DNA of 37,049 nt from Bacteroidetes bacterium HGW-Bacteroidetes-14 (GCA_002842655.1 PHDP01000007.1:1-37049), one strand, 5' to 3'. Counted from the first letter of the stretch, positions 8,843 through 18,223 are shown. The notes: generated by a model not told the origin, from the letters alone. Numbers and translations are program-made.

Positions 8843-10084
8843 TTGAATACAAATCTATTTATAGCAAAAACTTTATGGTCCGGAGGGTCAAAAAAGCATC
8901 CCGGAGGAAGAAATTCTTTCATTGCCGGACTTTCCGTTGCTGTAAGTATGATTGTAATGATTGTGGCTATAGCTGTTTCTGACGGATTCAAGAAAGAAAT
9001 AAGAGAGAAGGCAGCAGGGTTTTCAGGAAGTATAATCCTTAGCGCACCGGGGATTGAGGTTGTTAACAGTAAATACCCCATTAAGGGAAATCTGTCATAT
9101 CTGGACGAGATTTCCGCTATTGAAGGAGTAACCGGCCTGCAGAGCTACTCTTACTCATCCGGGATTATGAAATCCGGAGACGAGATTCAGGGAATAGTTC
9201 TAAAAGGTGTAGGCGCCGGATATAACCTGGATTTTTTTAAAAAATCGCTTTCAGAGGGAGAAGTTCCCAATTATGCCGATTCTCTCTCGCGCCGCAGCAT
9301 CCTTGTATCTTCCAGACTGGCGTCAATGCTATCAATAAGTGCCGGAGACAAAGTACAAATCTATTTCATAGGAGAGAGTGTGAAGGCAAGATCATGCACT
9401 GTAGCCGGAATTTACAATGCCCAGCTTGAGGAGATTGACAAGGCGCTTGTAATAGGTAACATTGATGAGGTTTCACGCATTAACGGCTGGTTACCGGGAG
9501 AGGTGAGCGGGATTGAAATAGGTACCCGAACATTTGATGAGAGCCGCGGAATAGCCACCGGGATTGAAGAGATAATCGGGAAGAGTACAAACGAAGATGA
9601 CAGTGATGTCTCTGTAACAACAGTTGAGGAGCTTTATCCTCATCTCTTTGACTGGCTCACTCTCCTTGATTTTAACGTTCTTATTGTAATTATCCTCATG
9701 GTAATTGTGGCAGGGTTCAATATGATTTCCGGCCTTCTCATAATTCTCTTTGAGAAGATATCAATGATAGGATTGTTAAAATCGCTCGGAATGAGAGATG
9801 GCTCAATTCACAGAGTCTTTCTATACAGGGCGCTGATGATTGTAATAAGAGGAATAGCCGCAGGGAATGCTGCAGCGCTTTTGCTTTTATGGCTTCAGCA
9901 CAGATATGGATTTCTCTCGCTCGACCCTGCAAACTACTTCGTTACCCAGATTCCGGTACACATTGACTGGATTAAGCTGGCAGTACTGAATGTTGTCTCG
10001 GCAGTGCTTATAACCCTTATATTGTATATTCCGTCTGTTTTTATAGCCGGAGTGGAGCCGGACAAAAGCCTCAGGGTAAAATAG
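8843..10084 (+). CDS. LolC/LolE-type ABC transporter permease (FtsX/MacB fold)
   Basis: This 413-residue inner-membrane protein has the four-helix LolCE layout: one membrane helix near residues 25-45, a periplasmic domain of about 225 residues, then three helices near 275-300, 320-350 and 375-400. The opening NTNLFIAKTLW and the VAGFNMISGLLIILFEKISMIGLLKSLGM stretch are typical of lipoprotein-releasing permeases. With a LolD ATPase it would extract lipoproteins from the inner membrane, but no ATPase gene is next to it. The start is a TTG at 8843 with an AAGGA sequence 5-7 bases upstream; there is no ATG that keeps the conserved LFIAK opening. Confidence 0.85.
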   Translation: MNTNLFIAKTLWSGGSKKHPGGRNSFIAGLSVAVSMIVMIVAIAVSDGFKKEIREKAAGFSGSIILSAPGIEVVNSKYPIKGNLSYLDEISAIEGVTGLQSYSYSSGIMKSGDEIQGIVLKGVGAGYNLDFFKKSLSEGEVPNYADSLSRRSILVSSRLASMLSISAGDKVQIYFIGESVKARSCTVAGIYNAQLEEIDKALVIGNIDEVSRINGWLPGEVSGIEIGTRTFDESRGIATGIEEIIGKSTNEDDSDVSVTTVEELYPHLFDWLTLLDFNVLIVIILMVIVAGFNMISGLLIILFEKISMIGLLKSLGMRDGSIHRVFLYRALMIVIRGIAAGNAAALLLLWLQHRYGFLSLDPANYFVTQIPVHIDWIKLAVLNVVSAVLITLILYIPSVFIAGVEPDKSLRVK

Positions 10085-10087
10085 AGA

Positions 10088-11152
10088 TTACTTCTTTACA
10101 AAGTTTGTATAGGTTATATACCTGTCGTAAACTTCGTCCACAAATTTAAATGTTTCATGTCCCTTAAAAGGGCCAAGCTTAAGAACTCCCGGAGGTATAT
10201 TCTCTCTTTTTCGCATTTGCGGAATAAGATCCTTAAGGATGTTCCAGTCATTTGGATCAACTCCGTTATGCCTGGCAAGGCTGCGCATGTCAATAACCCT
10301 TCCTTCGCCTGCATTATATGCTGCCAGTACAATCTTAATTCTGTTGACAGAATCTATTCCGGGGTCGTCAAACATTTTCTGGAGGCGTTTAATAAGAAGA
10401 GTGCCAGCCTTTATGTTCTGTTCAGGATCAAATACATTGTCTATGTTAAACTGTTTGGCAGTGGCAGCCTTAACCTGCATGAGGCCGTGAGCCCCGCGGG
10501 AAGAACTTACATTCATGGAGAATTTGCTCTCCTGGTAAATGAGAGAGGCAAGCAATCTCCAGTCCCAGCCAATGGTTTTTGAATATTTCTTAATGAGGTC
10601 ATCATACGGAGAGAGAACAGATGTGCTTGCAGACATTGAGAATGGGATACGAGTATACCTTTTGAAGTATTTTGTGATGAGCGCACCATACTCCTTTGAC
10701 TGTTTAAAGAAATTAATCCAGTAGTTGAGTTGCTGGAGAAGGTTGAAATCTTCCCTGCGGACCACCCATACCTGCTCACCGTCATTTATTGCAACACTTG
10801 AGATAAGATTGCCCGATAATTCATCGGGAATAACCTCCTTGTCTGCATCAATAACAAGGATATCCACACTGCCAGAGATGAGTTCATCCCATTTGTCGCT
10901 GTCATTTTTTGGAAGGAGGTTCAGTTTGCACTTTTCGTTTTTTGCAAACTTGTTGAGAATATCATAGTGAAATCCCGAAGGGTGTCCCTGTCTGATATAT
11001 ACACCACCTTCAACTGCAATTCTAACATCCAGAGTATCACCTTCAAGAAAATAGAGAGGAGAGGACTCTTTCCGTATCTTGGTGCTGCCTGCCAGAATGA
11101 TTATTATCACCAGAACAAACAGAGCCGCAAAATATTGAATTGTCTTTATCAT
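10088..11152 (-). CDS. MltF-like membrane-bound lytic transglycosylase
   Basis: This 354-residue envelope protein has a single N-terminal membrane or signal segment (about 5-21, no lipobox Cys), a short periplasmic solute-binding-like domain (about 40-165; LDVRIAVEGGVYIRQGHPSGFHYDI) and a C-terminal SLT lysozyme-like domain. The catalytic Glu is E208 in LIYQESKFSMNVSSSRGAHGLMQV, followed by AYNAGEGRV. That order is that of MltF, which cleaves peptidoglycan glycan strands to 1,6-anhydroMurNAc ends. The binding domain is shorter than in E. coli MltF. It lies 17 bp downstream of the porin gene and is probably co-transcribed with it. Confidence 0.87.
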   Translation of the reverse strand: MIKTIQYFAALFVLVIIIILAGSTKIRKESSPLYFLEGDTLDVRIAVEGGVYIRQGHPSGFHYDILNKFAKNEKCKLNLLPKNDSDKWDELISGSVDILVIDADKEVIPDELSGNLISSVAINDGEQVWVVRREDFNLLQQLNYWINFFKQSKEYGALITKYFKRYTRIPFSMSASTSVLSPYDDLIKKYSKTIGWDWRLLASLIYQESKFSMNVSSSRGAHGLMQVKAATAKQFNIDNVFDPEQNIKAGTLLIKRLQKMFDDPGIDSVNRIKIVLAAYNAGEGRVIDMRSLARHNGVDPNDWNILKDLIPQMRKRENIPPGVLKLGPFKGHETFKFVDEVYDRYITYTNFVKK

Positions 11153-11169
11153 CTGCCCTTTTTTTACTG

Positions 11170-13209
11170 CTATTTAATATAGAACGGCCAGTTAATTCCA
11201 AACTGGATCGCTGTGCGGGGAGCAGTATAATGGTATGCAGAAAAATAGTCGCCTGTTGGCCACCCCTGGGCGGCATTAAGGTATTTCACGAAAATTGCTG
11301 CCTTTTTCCACTGGATGTTGGCAAAAAGGTCAATGTATGGTGTGTTTCCAATCTCTCTCTCATTCTGGACATGGAACTGTCCGGATGCAGGATTGTATGC
11401 CGGTGCATAGTATTTCGTGTTGTAGGTCATGTCTGCTCCAAGCTGAATTGACATTACATTTTTGACAACAACAAACTGGAAGAACCAGCGTGCATTTGCA
11501 GTCAAAAGCGGAAGAGGAAGTACCGAACTGTTTGATGTAAGCTGAAGCAATCCGCGGTTATGGAAATGGAACTGCCATAATCTGAAGTTGAAGTTAAGCG
11601 ATGCCGCCATTACATTCAGAAGTTCGTTGTTCTGGCTTACAGCCCCTGTATTGTTGTAATATATATAATTGTCTATTAGTGAATATCCAAAAGTAGCCTT
11701 TAATTTATATGCAGGAATATCCAGATCGCCCTCAATTCTGGTCTCTGTACTTCTGCCGTAGTTATTGTTCCAGGCAAAGTGATTTGAGTAGTAGTACCTC
11801 TCAAGCGGCTCCGGAGTTTTGTTTTCCAGTCTGAATCTTGCAGTAAGGTGGATCCCTTCCCGTACAGGATATGCAGAGAACCTTGCTTTTGCATTTACCG
11901 AAAAGTCTCCGGCACAGTATCCTGTAAGTCCGATTTTTCCAAGACCTTCCCACTGGAAATATTTTCTGAAGATCCCTGATGCGCCAAAGTATGCATAGGT
12001 ATTGTTCAGCCTTTCATTAGCACCTTCGCCGTCAAGCTCCTGCCTCTGCCTGAAATAGGACATATACTGATGGCCAACTCCTCCCTCAAGTTTTGATACA
12101 ATTGCATCTGCAGCCCAGGGCTGAAGTCTTATGAAGAAGCGGTTTTCAATTTTGTTAAGCCTTGTTGAGTCGCTGCTTGCAAGAGGGTCAATGTAGAACC
12201 TGTTACCAAAGTAGTTTCTGGCAACTGAATCAGTGAGCGAAATATTATCTGTGTACTTGCGGTAGTGAGTTGAGAACTCAAACGAATGGCCAAGGTATGC
12301 CATTGTCCCCTCTCCAACCTTTGATGAATCTTTTTTGGAGAATCTGATTGGAATTCCGTAAGAGTGAGTCAAAAATATTGAGTTTCTCTTTAACCTGTTG
12401 TATGCCTCTTTAAGAGTATAGTTTACCTCTCTTGGATTAATAAGGGTATCCAGGATTTCAGTATCATCAGTTACACCTCCGTTCTCCTCCCTGCGAATTG
12501 ACTGGAAGATGTATCCGGCATGCATTACATACCTTTTTCCAAGATAGTTGGATGTAAATGAGAATGTTCTGTTGTCGGTTGATTCTTTGTTAAGGATTCC
12601 CTTGCCGCCCCATCTGTCGTACAAGAGCGTAACATTCAGAGCAGGAGAGAGGTTCTGGGTTGTGAGAACATGAATATTGCTCTCCTCTTTGGCTCTCTCT
12701 GCCAGGATGGTTCCCCTGTATGCAAGTTCGGTGTGGGGCGTTTTTACATTGTAAAAAGGGTGACTCTCCTTTGAATAGCTGTAGATAAGATATGGGTCAA
12801 ACGGAGTAAAGTCTTCTGATTTTACCCTCTTAAAAAAGTTTCTGCTTTGTGCAGCTGAACCTGCAACTCCAAGGTATTCGGCCCCAATGTCATTTTTTGT
12901 GAATGGCAGGAAGTGGAAGTTGTAGTCATATGTAGTATCCTGCTTAAGCATCCCTGTGATTCTGTTGAGATAGCTGTCGTGGTTCCAGAGAATAATCCGT
13001 TTGAATTTGAGGGAGTCCGGAATGTAGTAACTCTCAAGAAACATTGGTTTTGCATTGCTGATACTATCCTTTACAGCCTCAATTGAATCTCTCTGGGCAC
13101 GGGTAAGATTTCTCTTCTGTGCATATGACTGATTAAAGCAGAGCACTGCAGCCATAAGCGCTGCAATGCCCGCAGTAATCTTTATGATATTGTATCTGTG
13201 TTTGCTCAT
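11170..13209 (-). CDS. Large outer-membrane barrel, 'putative porin' family
   Basis: The 679-residue protein has a signal peptide ending SYAQKR and then a charged stretch (NLTRAQRDSIEAVKDS) common to this Bacteroidota porin family. The rest is a long series of amphipathic strands with many aromatic residues, for example YVMHAGYIFQSIRR, FNFRLWQFHFHNRG and TAIQFGINWPFYIK at the C-terminus, which ends on an aromatic-rich strand as outer-membrane barrels do. Substrate is unknown. It has its own -7 box and probably heads a two-gene operon with the lytic transglycosylase, close downstream of the SIS/MFS/ROK genes. Confidence 0.82.
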   Translation of the reverse strand: MSKHRYNIIKITAGIAALMAAVLCFNQSYAQKRNLTRAQRDSIEAVKDSISNAKPMFLESYYIPDSLKFKRIILWNHDSYLNRITGMLKQDTTYDYNFHFLPFTKNDIGAEYLGVAGSAAQSRNFFKRVKSEDFTPFDPYLIYSYSKESHPFYNVKTPHTELAYRGTILAERAKEESNIHVLTTQNLSPALNVTLLYDRWGGKGILNKESTDNRTFSFTSNYLGKRYVMHAGYIFQSIRREENGGVTDDTEILDTLINPREVNYTLKEAYNRLKRNSIFLTHSYGIPIRFSKKDSSKVGEGTMAYLGHSFEFSTHYRKYTDNISLTDSVARNYFGNRFYIDPLASSDSTRLNKIENRFFIRLQPWAADAIVSKLEGGVGHQYMSYFRQRQELDGEGANERLNNTYAYFGASGIFRKYFQWEGLGKIGLTGYCAGDFSVNAKARFSAYPVREGIHLTARFRLENKTPEPLERYYYSNHFAWNNNYGRSTETRIEGDLDIPAYKLKATFGYSLIDNYIYYNNTGAVSQNNELLNVMAASLNFNFRLWQFHFHNRGLLQLTSNSSVLPLPLLTANARWFFQFVVVKNVMSIQLGADMTYNTKYYAPAYNPASGQFHVQNEREIGNTPYIDLFANIQWKKAAIFVKYLNAAQGWPTGDYFSAYHYTAPRTAIQFGINWPFYIK

Positions 13210-13217
13210 ATATTATG

Positions 13218-13225
13218 CAAACATA
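13218..13225 (-). promoter_or_regulatory. -7 promoter box for the porin gene
   Basis: The minus strand reads TATGTTTG, an exact TAnnTTTG match, 8 bp before the ATG at 13209, implying a very short leader. It separates the porin-mltF pair from the pncB...SIS run upstream. Confidence 0.5.
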
Positions 13226-13254
13226 CAAAAAAATGGAATAAGGCTCTCTCAGGA

Positions 13255-14016
13255 CTAGATTCCTGCTACTCTCTCCTTGTATTTGGCAAGGCATTCATCC
13301 AGTCTCTGGTGAGCTGTTTCGTCACCCGGAATATTGTGTGAAGGGTGAATGTAAAGTTTGACACCTCTATCTGCAAGTATCTCGGCAACAGTTGTTACTG
13401 TCATCCATACAAGAGTGATAAAGGCCATTGTTGAAACAGGCCCTACTTTGTCATAATGGTTCTTGAGAGGCACGCTGGCATCTACCAGCGGAGCGCATGA
13501 GTCAACAACAATGTCTGCAAGGTCAAAGATGGTTTTTCCGCATGAGTGGCGGGTTTTCTTACCAATTGACTCCTTTGCAGATCCAAAAACCACCAGTTTC
13601 ATTCCAAGTTCCTTTGCTCTGAGAGCCACGTCAATATTAACATTGTTAATACCTGTGTGGGAGAATATCCACATAGTATCCCTGCTGTCGAAGTTGTAAG
13701 ACTTCATGATGGCATTTCCGTATCCCTCTGCTCTTTCAAGATAGAGAAACTGGTGCACTCCCATCTCGCCTGTGATTCTTGTGAAGAATGTAAGCGGAAG
13801 CTCAACTATAGGGTGAAATCCAACAAATCCGCCAATTCTCGGGTACATCTCCTCAACCGGGATTGTAGCGTGTCCGCAACCAAAGGTGTGAACCCATCTG
13901 CCTGCCTCAATACTGTCTGCCATAACGGTGGCAGCCTTTTTAATGTTTTCGAGCTGAGACTCTTCAATAGAGTTCATTACGGCTCTGGCATTGTTTAACC
14001 ATTCAAGTACTAACAT
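13255..14016 (-). CDS. SIS-domain protein, UPF0309-like
   Basis: This 253-residue cytoplasmic protein has the sugar-isomerase (SIS) fold: an N-terminal helix pair, WVHTFGCGHATIPVEEMYPRIGG (about 42-64) as the phosphosugar-binding loop, and DTMWIFSHTGINNVNIDVALRAKELGMKLVVFGS (about 113-146) as the second Ser/Thr loop. Overall order resembles the UPF0309 group of SIS proteins, which bind phosphosugars but lack an assigned reaction. It is the last gene of the tight pncB-pncA-ROK-MFS-SIS run (3-bp gap to the MFS gene). An isomerase or etherase acting on the product of the ROK kinase is the natural inference. Confidence 0.75.
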   Translation of the reverse strand: MLVLEWLNNARAVMNSIEESQLENIKKAATVMADSIEAGRWVHTFGCGHATIPVEEMYPRIGGFVGFHPIVELPLTFFTRITGEMGVHQFLYLERAEGYGNAIMKSYNFDSRDTMWIFSHTGINNVNIDVALRAKELGMKLVVFGSAKESIGKKTRHSCGKTIFDLADIVVDSCAPLVDASVPLKNHYDKVGPVSTMAFITLVWMTVTTVAEILADRGVKLYIHPSHNIPGDETAHQRLDECLAKYKERVAGI

Positions 14017-14019
14017 AAT

Positions 14020-15174
14020 TTAATTTTTTGAACGTATGTATTTTGTGTTAAAATAGAAAATCACAGGAACCGCCAGTGAGATGGCAGCTATGAGAATTGT
14101 GAGGGAGCTGAGCCCCAGAACTCCAACCATAAGATTGATAAGGGTATTTCCAATAAGTGCTATGGTAAGGGCAAAGCTGAATGCTGTTCCGGATACCTCC
14201 CTGAATTTATCTCCAATTACTGAGAAAACTACAGGGAATGTGGCTGCAGAGCCCATACCTGTCAGGAAGGTTCCAACTGAAACCCACAGGTTGTCTGAAG
14301 TAAGTCCCACTATTGTGATACCGGCAGCAGCAACGGTCATACTTAGGGTAAGCAGAAGAGACTTCGAGAAGATTCTGAGCAGCACACCCAGGAGGATTCT
14401 TCCGGTTCCCATACCAAAGACCATAAAACTAAGGGCATAAAGTGCATTCTCTGATGAGAATCCCTTTACCTTTTCAAGAAAACTTGGTATCCAGTTGCTT
14501 GCAAGACCTTCGGCACCGCTCTGCAGAAACAGGGTGAAGGCAAGCAGCAGCATAGCCGGCTCCTTTGCGAGGGCAAGCATCTTCTTAACAGGAAATCCCC
14601 CTTCGAATTTTCCCTCAGGAAACTTTACAAAGAGGTAATACAGAACAGAGCAGGCCATGATAACACCCGCTGCCGAAACAATATGCGTATATGTGTAGAT
14701 ATGCTTTAAAGATGCAAAAATTAGCGGGATTGTAATGGCGCCAACTGTGTAGAATACACCCAGAATACTAAGGTTAGAGGCTCTTGCCTTGTCCGAAGAT
14801 GCATCTGAAATAAGAGCACTTGTAAGACCGTTCAAAATTCCTCCTCCCAGTCCAATAAAGAAGATAGCTATCCTCACCAGACTTACAGAAGGTGCAAAGG
14901 CGAGCAGCTCCATTCCAAATACTGCTGCAAGAGTGGCTGCTATCAGAAGCTTTTTATATCCGTATCGGTCTACAACCGGACCAAACACAAGCGAACCAAG
15001 CATCAGCCCAAGCGGAAGAAGGCCTGCAATTGTGGAGGCGCCGGCCGTGTCAAGTGAAAATTTCTCAATCAGGGATGGTAAAACGGAGCCCATCACCACC
15101 AGTGACACTCCAAAGAAGACCATACCAGAGAAACCGGCAGCCAGAACGGCAAAGTTTCCTTTATGTGAATTCAT
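14020..15174 (-). CDS. MFS transporter, probable sugar permease
   Basis: This 384-residue protein has 12 predicted membrane helices and the major-facilitator loop motif GPVVDRYGYKKLL between helices 2 and 3. It resembles the fucose/glucose permease branch and simple 12-helix sugar symporters rather than drug exporters, but the substrate cannot be read from sequence. Gaps of 2 and 3 bp to the ROK kinase and SIS genes imply one transcript and one pathway: uptake, phosphorylation, then isomerisation or cleavage. There is no outer-membrane SusCD pair here; the porin gene just downstream could supply entry. Confidence 0.82.
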   Translation of the reverse strand: MNSHKGNFAVLAAGFSGMVFFGVSLVVMGSVLPSLIEKFSLDTAGASTIAGLLPLGLMLGSLVFGPVVDRYGYKKLLIAATLAAVFGMELLAFAPSVSLVRIAIFFIGLGGGILNGLTSALISDASSDKARASNLSILGVFYTVGAITIPLIFASLKHIYTYTHIVSAAGVIMACSVLYYLFVKFPEGKFEGGFPVKKMLALAKEPAMLLLAFTLFLQSGAEGLASNWIPSFLEKVKGFSSENALYALSFMVFGMGTGRILLGVLLRIFSKSLLLTLSMTVAAAGITIVGLTSDNLWVSVGTFLTGMGSAATFPVVFSVIGDKFREVSGTAFSFALTIALIGNTLINLMVGVLGLSSLTILIAAISLAVPVIFYFNTKYIRSKN

Positions 15175-15176
15175 GT

Positions 15177-16157
15177 TTATTTATTGTTTAGGTTATTCAT
15201 ACAGCTTAGTATCGCAATAGCGCCGGCGCCGTACAAACCGGCATCATTGGGAAGTTCGGTGGCTACAAAGCGGCACTGTTTTATTGCTACAGGCTGAGCC
15301 CACTTGGCAGCCTCACGGTAAATGTTATCAATAAATCTGGTGGCCGGACCAAAGATGCCTCCTCCAAAGATAACCATCTCCGGATTAAAGAGGCTGACCA
15401 TGTTTGCAGCTGCCATTCCCCACATTTCAATTGCAGTATCAAGAATCTTTTTTGCAATGGCATCGCCCTTTTCAAATGCTTCAAAAACATCTCTTGAACT
15501 AACTGTTTCCGGACTCTTTTCCTGCAGAAGAGAGTAACCTCTCTTTCCCGCTTTCTCAAGTTTTCTTAGTTCAATGGCAGCCTGCATTGCAATGCCTGTT
15601 CCGGAGGCGTGGCTTTCAAAACATCCGCAGGCATCCCACTCTTTCCTGTACATTGGTTTAAGGGCCATCCAGCCGGTTGCTCCAACAATGTCAGATGCAC
15701 CATGAAGAACCCTGCCGTCAATGAGAATTCCGGCACCTATGCCTGTTCCGACTGAGATGAAGATAGCATTGTTACACCCTTTTGCAGCACCCATGCTCAC
15801 TTCACCAAGAATATATGCAGTACGGTCACTTTCAACAGTTACTCTGGAATTTGGAATCTGAGACGAGATTTCATCTCTCAGGGGATAGTTTTCCCACCCG
15901 GGTATGTTGGGGCACCATACATTTCCTGTTTTGGAATATGCTATCCCGGGAACGCATACTCCTATGCATTTCTGAACATCATCCCCGACACCTCCCTTTA
16001 AAAGGAGCGTTTTACAAATTTCAGAAATCAGTTCTCCCACCTCGCTGCCCTCTCTCCCCTCCAAAAGTACAGTTTCACGAATCAACACAGAGTTGTTTTC
16101 ATGAAAAAGGGCACCTGATATCTTTGTGCCCCCAAGGTCAATCCCCAGATAGATCAT
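15177..16157 (-). CDS. ROK-family sugar kinase lacking the usual zinc motif
   Basis: The 326-residue protein has the ROK ATPase phosphate-1 motif GIDLGGTK (5-12), the phosphate-2 stretch ISVGTGIGAGILIDG (134-148) and catalytic Asp111 in VESDRTAYILGE. Most ROK kinases carry an E-x-G-H sugar/zinc motif followed by CxCGxxGCxE. Here the first reads GATGW (159-163), without Glu or His, and the second keeps only CGCFE (177-181). Kinases of this kind phosphorylate hexoses or amino sugars. The altered motif suggests a different sugar or zinc-free folding. It lies 1 bp after pncA and 2 bp before the MFS gene. Confidence 0.87.
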   Translation of the reverse strand: MIYLGIDLGGTKISGALFHENNSVLIRETVLLEGREGSEVGELISEICKTLLLKGGVGDDVQKCIGVCVPGIAYSKTGNVWCPNIPGWENYPLRDEISSQIPNSRVTVESDRTAYILGEVSMGAAKGCNNAIFISVGTGIGAGILIDGRVLHGASDIVGATGWMALKPMYRKEWDACGCFESHASGTGIAMQAAIELRKLEKAGKRGYSLLQEKSPETVSSRDVFEAFEKGDAIAKKILDTAIEMWGMAAANMVSLFNPEMVIFGGGIFGPATRFIDNIYREAAKWAQPVAIKQCRFVATELPNDAGLYGAGAIAILSCMNNLNNK

Positions 16158-16158
16158 A

Positions 16159-16749
16159 TTATATAAGAGTTACATTGTATTCCTCCAGTTTTTTGAGTGT
16201 TTCCAGATGTCCGTCATGACTCACATACCCAAGGGCATCTTTAATCAAAACAACTTTATATCCTGCCTTTAAAAGGTCTTTAACAGTTTCATTTATACAG
16301 AACTCGGTAGCGATCCCGCTAACATAAACAACAGGTGAATCTATTGTCCCGGGTTTACCTATGTAGTCAAAGAGAGTTTTTCCATCATTTCTAATCCCTT
16401 CAAAGCCCGAATATTGTTCGCTTTTGGGATCTTCTCCCTTTAAAAACATATTCTCCGGCGATGGGGCAGCCTCTCTGTTTTTTAGTCCGGTGTAATAGAG
16501 ATTATGAATGCTTCCTCCATGTGTTCCCTGAATACAGTGCGGCGGCCAGATCCCACCCTGATCAATGAATGAGCAGTGGTTTGCCGGGTGGTGATCGCAA
16601 ACGTATGCTATCCTCATTGGATTTTCGTTGATGAATTTAACGGAATTGTAAACAGCCTCCTCTGAGTTCAGGCAGGCAAGGGTTCCGTCAATAAAATCGT
16701 AAAGCATGTCAACAACAACGTGAACGGGGTTAGTGCTGTCAATTTTCAT
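16159..16749 (-). CDS. pncA: Nicotinamidase
   Basis: PncA hydrolyses nicotinamide to nicotinate in NAD salvage. The 196-residue protein has the full isochorismatase-fold triad: Asp14 (VVVDMLYDF), Lys104 (MFLKGEDP) and Cys151 (SGIATEFCINETV). The metal site is D52, H54 and H58 in CDHHPANHCSF, plus H71 in IWPPHCIQGT. These are all characteristic of nicotinamidase rather than other isochorismatase-like hydrolases. The start overlaps the end of pncB by 11 bp, so the two consecutive Preiss-Handler salvage enzymes are co-translated. Confidence 0.94.
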   Translation of the reverse strand: MKIDSTNPVHVVVDMLYDFIDGTLACLNSEEAVYNSVKFINENPMRIAYVCDHHPANHCSFIDQGGIWPPHCIQGTHGGSIHNLYYTGLKNREAAPSPENMFLKGEDPKSEQYSGFEGIRNDGKTLFDYIGKPGTIDSPVVYVSGIATEFCINETVKDLLKAGYKVVLIKDALGYVSHDGHLETLKKLEEYNVTLI

Positions 16750-18208
16750 CGAAGTGCTTTATTTCGTTTATAAGTGATTCAATAAGCCTGTTTTTAAGGT
16801 CGTAAAGGTCGTCGGAGATATCTGCCTTATAATAGTGTGGGTTTATAATTCTCCTCTGAGTCTCATTAAAACCTTGCAGATTGCTAAGGTAGTAATTTCT
16901 TTTATCCTTTATGTTCTTCTCTTCCCAAATAATTACACCCTTCTTCATCACCTGCTTCTGCAGTGGTTTTGCCTCGTATGAGCCGGCTTCAAATGAGGTA
17001 ACTTTTGTGTCATCAAATTCATCTCTGATAGTGATTGCTTCGCGGGCAAAAATCTTCTTTTCCATTGAGTCACCCCTCAGGCAGGTAACATCTCCCCTGA
17101 ACATTCCGCTGCAAACCAGCCTGTAGGTTATCTGAAAGCCGGGGTTAATTGCCTTGCTTTTATCTTCAGATCTTTTGAGAACTCCGGTGCCATCAATCTC
17201 AACAAGTTTGTAGACATTTCCAAAACATGGATTATGCTTGCTTGTGGCAATCGCATCACCAACTCCGTATGCATCAATTTTTGCACCCTGTCTCTCAATT
17301 TCAGAGATTATATATTCATCAAGCGCATTTGTGGCAAAGATTTTACACTTTGTAAATCCCGCCTCATCCAGCATCTCTCTTGTTTTGATTGAGAGATAGG
17401 TAAGGTCACCACTGTCGAGCCTTATTCCGTAGCTGTTAGGGTAGTTGTCGTCAACACCGTTTTCACGAAAGGCCTTTATAGCATTTTTAACACCGCATCT
17501 GAGGGTGTCATATGTGTCAACCAGCAATATTAAAGGCTCCCCGAAGTGAGTCGAAATGTATGTATTGAAAGCCTTAAGTTCACCGGCAATAGTGCAGCCA
17601 AATGCTGTTACAAAGCTGTGCGCCATTGTTCCGGAAACAGGAAGGTCAAAAATTGTGGCAGTTAGCACATTGGATGTATTAAGACATCCGCCTATATAGG
17701 CTGCCTTTGCACCATAAGTGGCCGCCCAGGGGCCGTGAGCCCTTCTTGAGCCGAATTCGCTGATGGGCTTGGATGTGCTTCTTGATACCCTGGAGGCTTT
17801 TGTGGCAATTGCCATCTGATGGTTCATAATGGTAAGAAGGGGAGTTTCAAGAACCTGAGCCTCAATTAACGGCCCCTCAACAATAATCACCGGCTGGGTT
17901 GGAAAGGCTATCTCTCCCTCCTCCATTGCGTAGATGTTTCCGGTAAATTTCATCTGAGCAAGAAACTTTCTGTACTCGCGGTACTCCTCTCCCGGAAGAA
18001 ATTTCTCGAAGAACTCCTCGTTTTCGCTGCCCAGTCCGGAAACCATCTGCAGAGCCTCACGGGTACCAGATACAACAGCCCAGTTGTTTTTGTCGGGAGC
18101 ACTTCTGTAAAAGAGGTTGAAAATTGCCTTCTTGTCCTGCAAACCCTTGTCATAAAAGGATTTGCCCATGGTATACTGATACTTGTCTGAGCAGTAGGAA
18201 ATGTTCAT
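16739..18208 (-). CDS. pncB: Nicotinate phosphoribosyltransferase
   Basis: PncB joins nicotinate with PRPP, with ATP hydrolysis, to give nicotinate mononucleotide, the next step after PncA. The 489-residue length and the motifs EFGSRRAHG (151-159), GTMAHSFV (193-200, with the autophosphorylated-type His197), YGIRLDSGDL and the late GVGDAIATSKHNP are those of the long bacterial NAPRTase. The Hpt gene ends 15 bp upstream, so read-through from the envelope-transport genes is likely. Together with pncA it makes a complete nicotinamide-to-NaMN route. Confidence 0.95.
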   Translation of the reverse strand: MNISYCSDKYQYTMGKSFYDKGLQDKKAIFNLFYRSAPDKNNWAVVSGTREALQMVSGLGSENEEFFEKFLPGEEYREYRKFLAQMKFTGNIYAMEEGEIAFPTQPVIIVEGPLIEAQVLETPLLTIMNHQMAIATKASRVSRSTSKPISEFGSRRAHGPWAATYGAKAAYIGGCLNTSNVLTATIFDLPVSGTMAHSFVTAFGCTIAGELKAFNTYISTHFGEPLILLVDTYDTLRCGVKNAIKAFRENGVDDNYPNSYGIRLDSGDLTYLSIKTREMLDEAGFTKCKIFATNALDEYIISEIERQGAKIDAYGVGDAIATSKHNPCFGNVYKLVEIDGTGVLKRSEDKSKAINPGFQITYRLVCSGMFRGDVTCLRGDSMEKKIFAREAITIRDEFDDTKVTSFEAGSYEAKPLQKQVMKKGVIIWEEKNIKDKRNYYLSNLQGFNETQRRIINPHYYKADISDDLYDLKNRLIESLINEIKHFDEN

Positions 18209-18223
18209 TATATAAATTGGTAT

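Noticed and set aside
14081-15220. Plus-strand ORFs of 119 and 143 codons
   Set aside because: They are antisense to the MFS transporter, low complexity and Ser/Pro-rich, as expected of shadows of hydrophobic genes.
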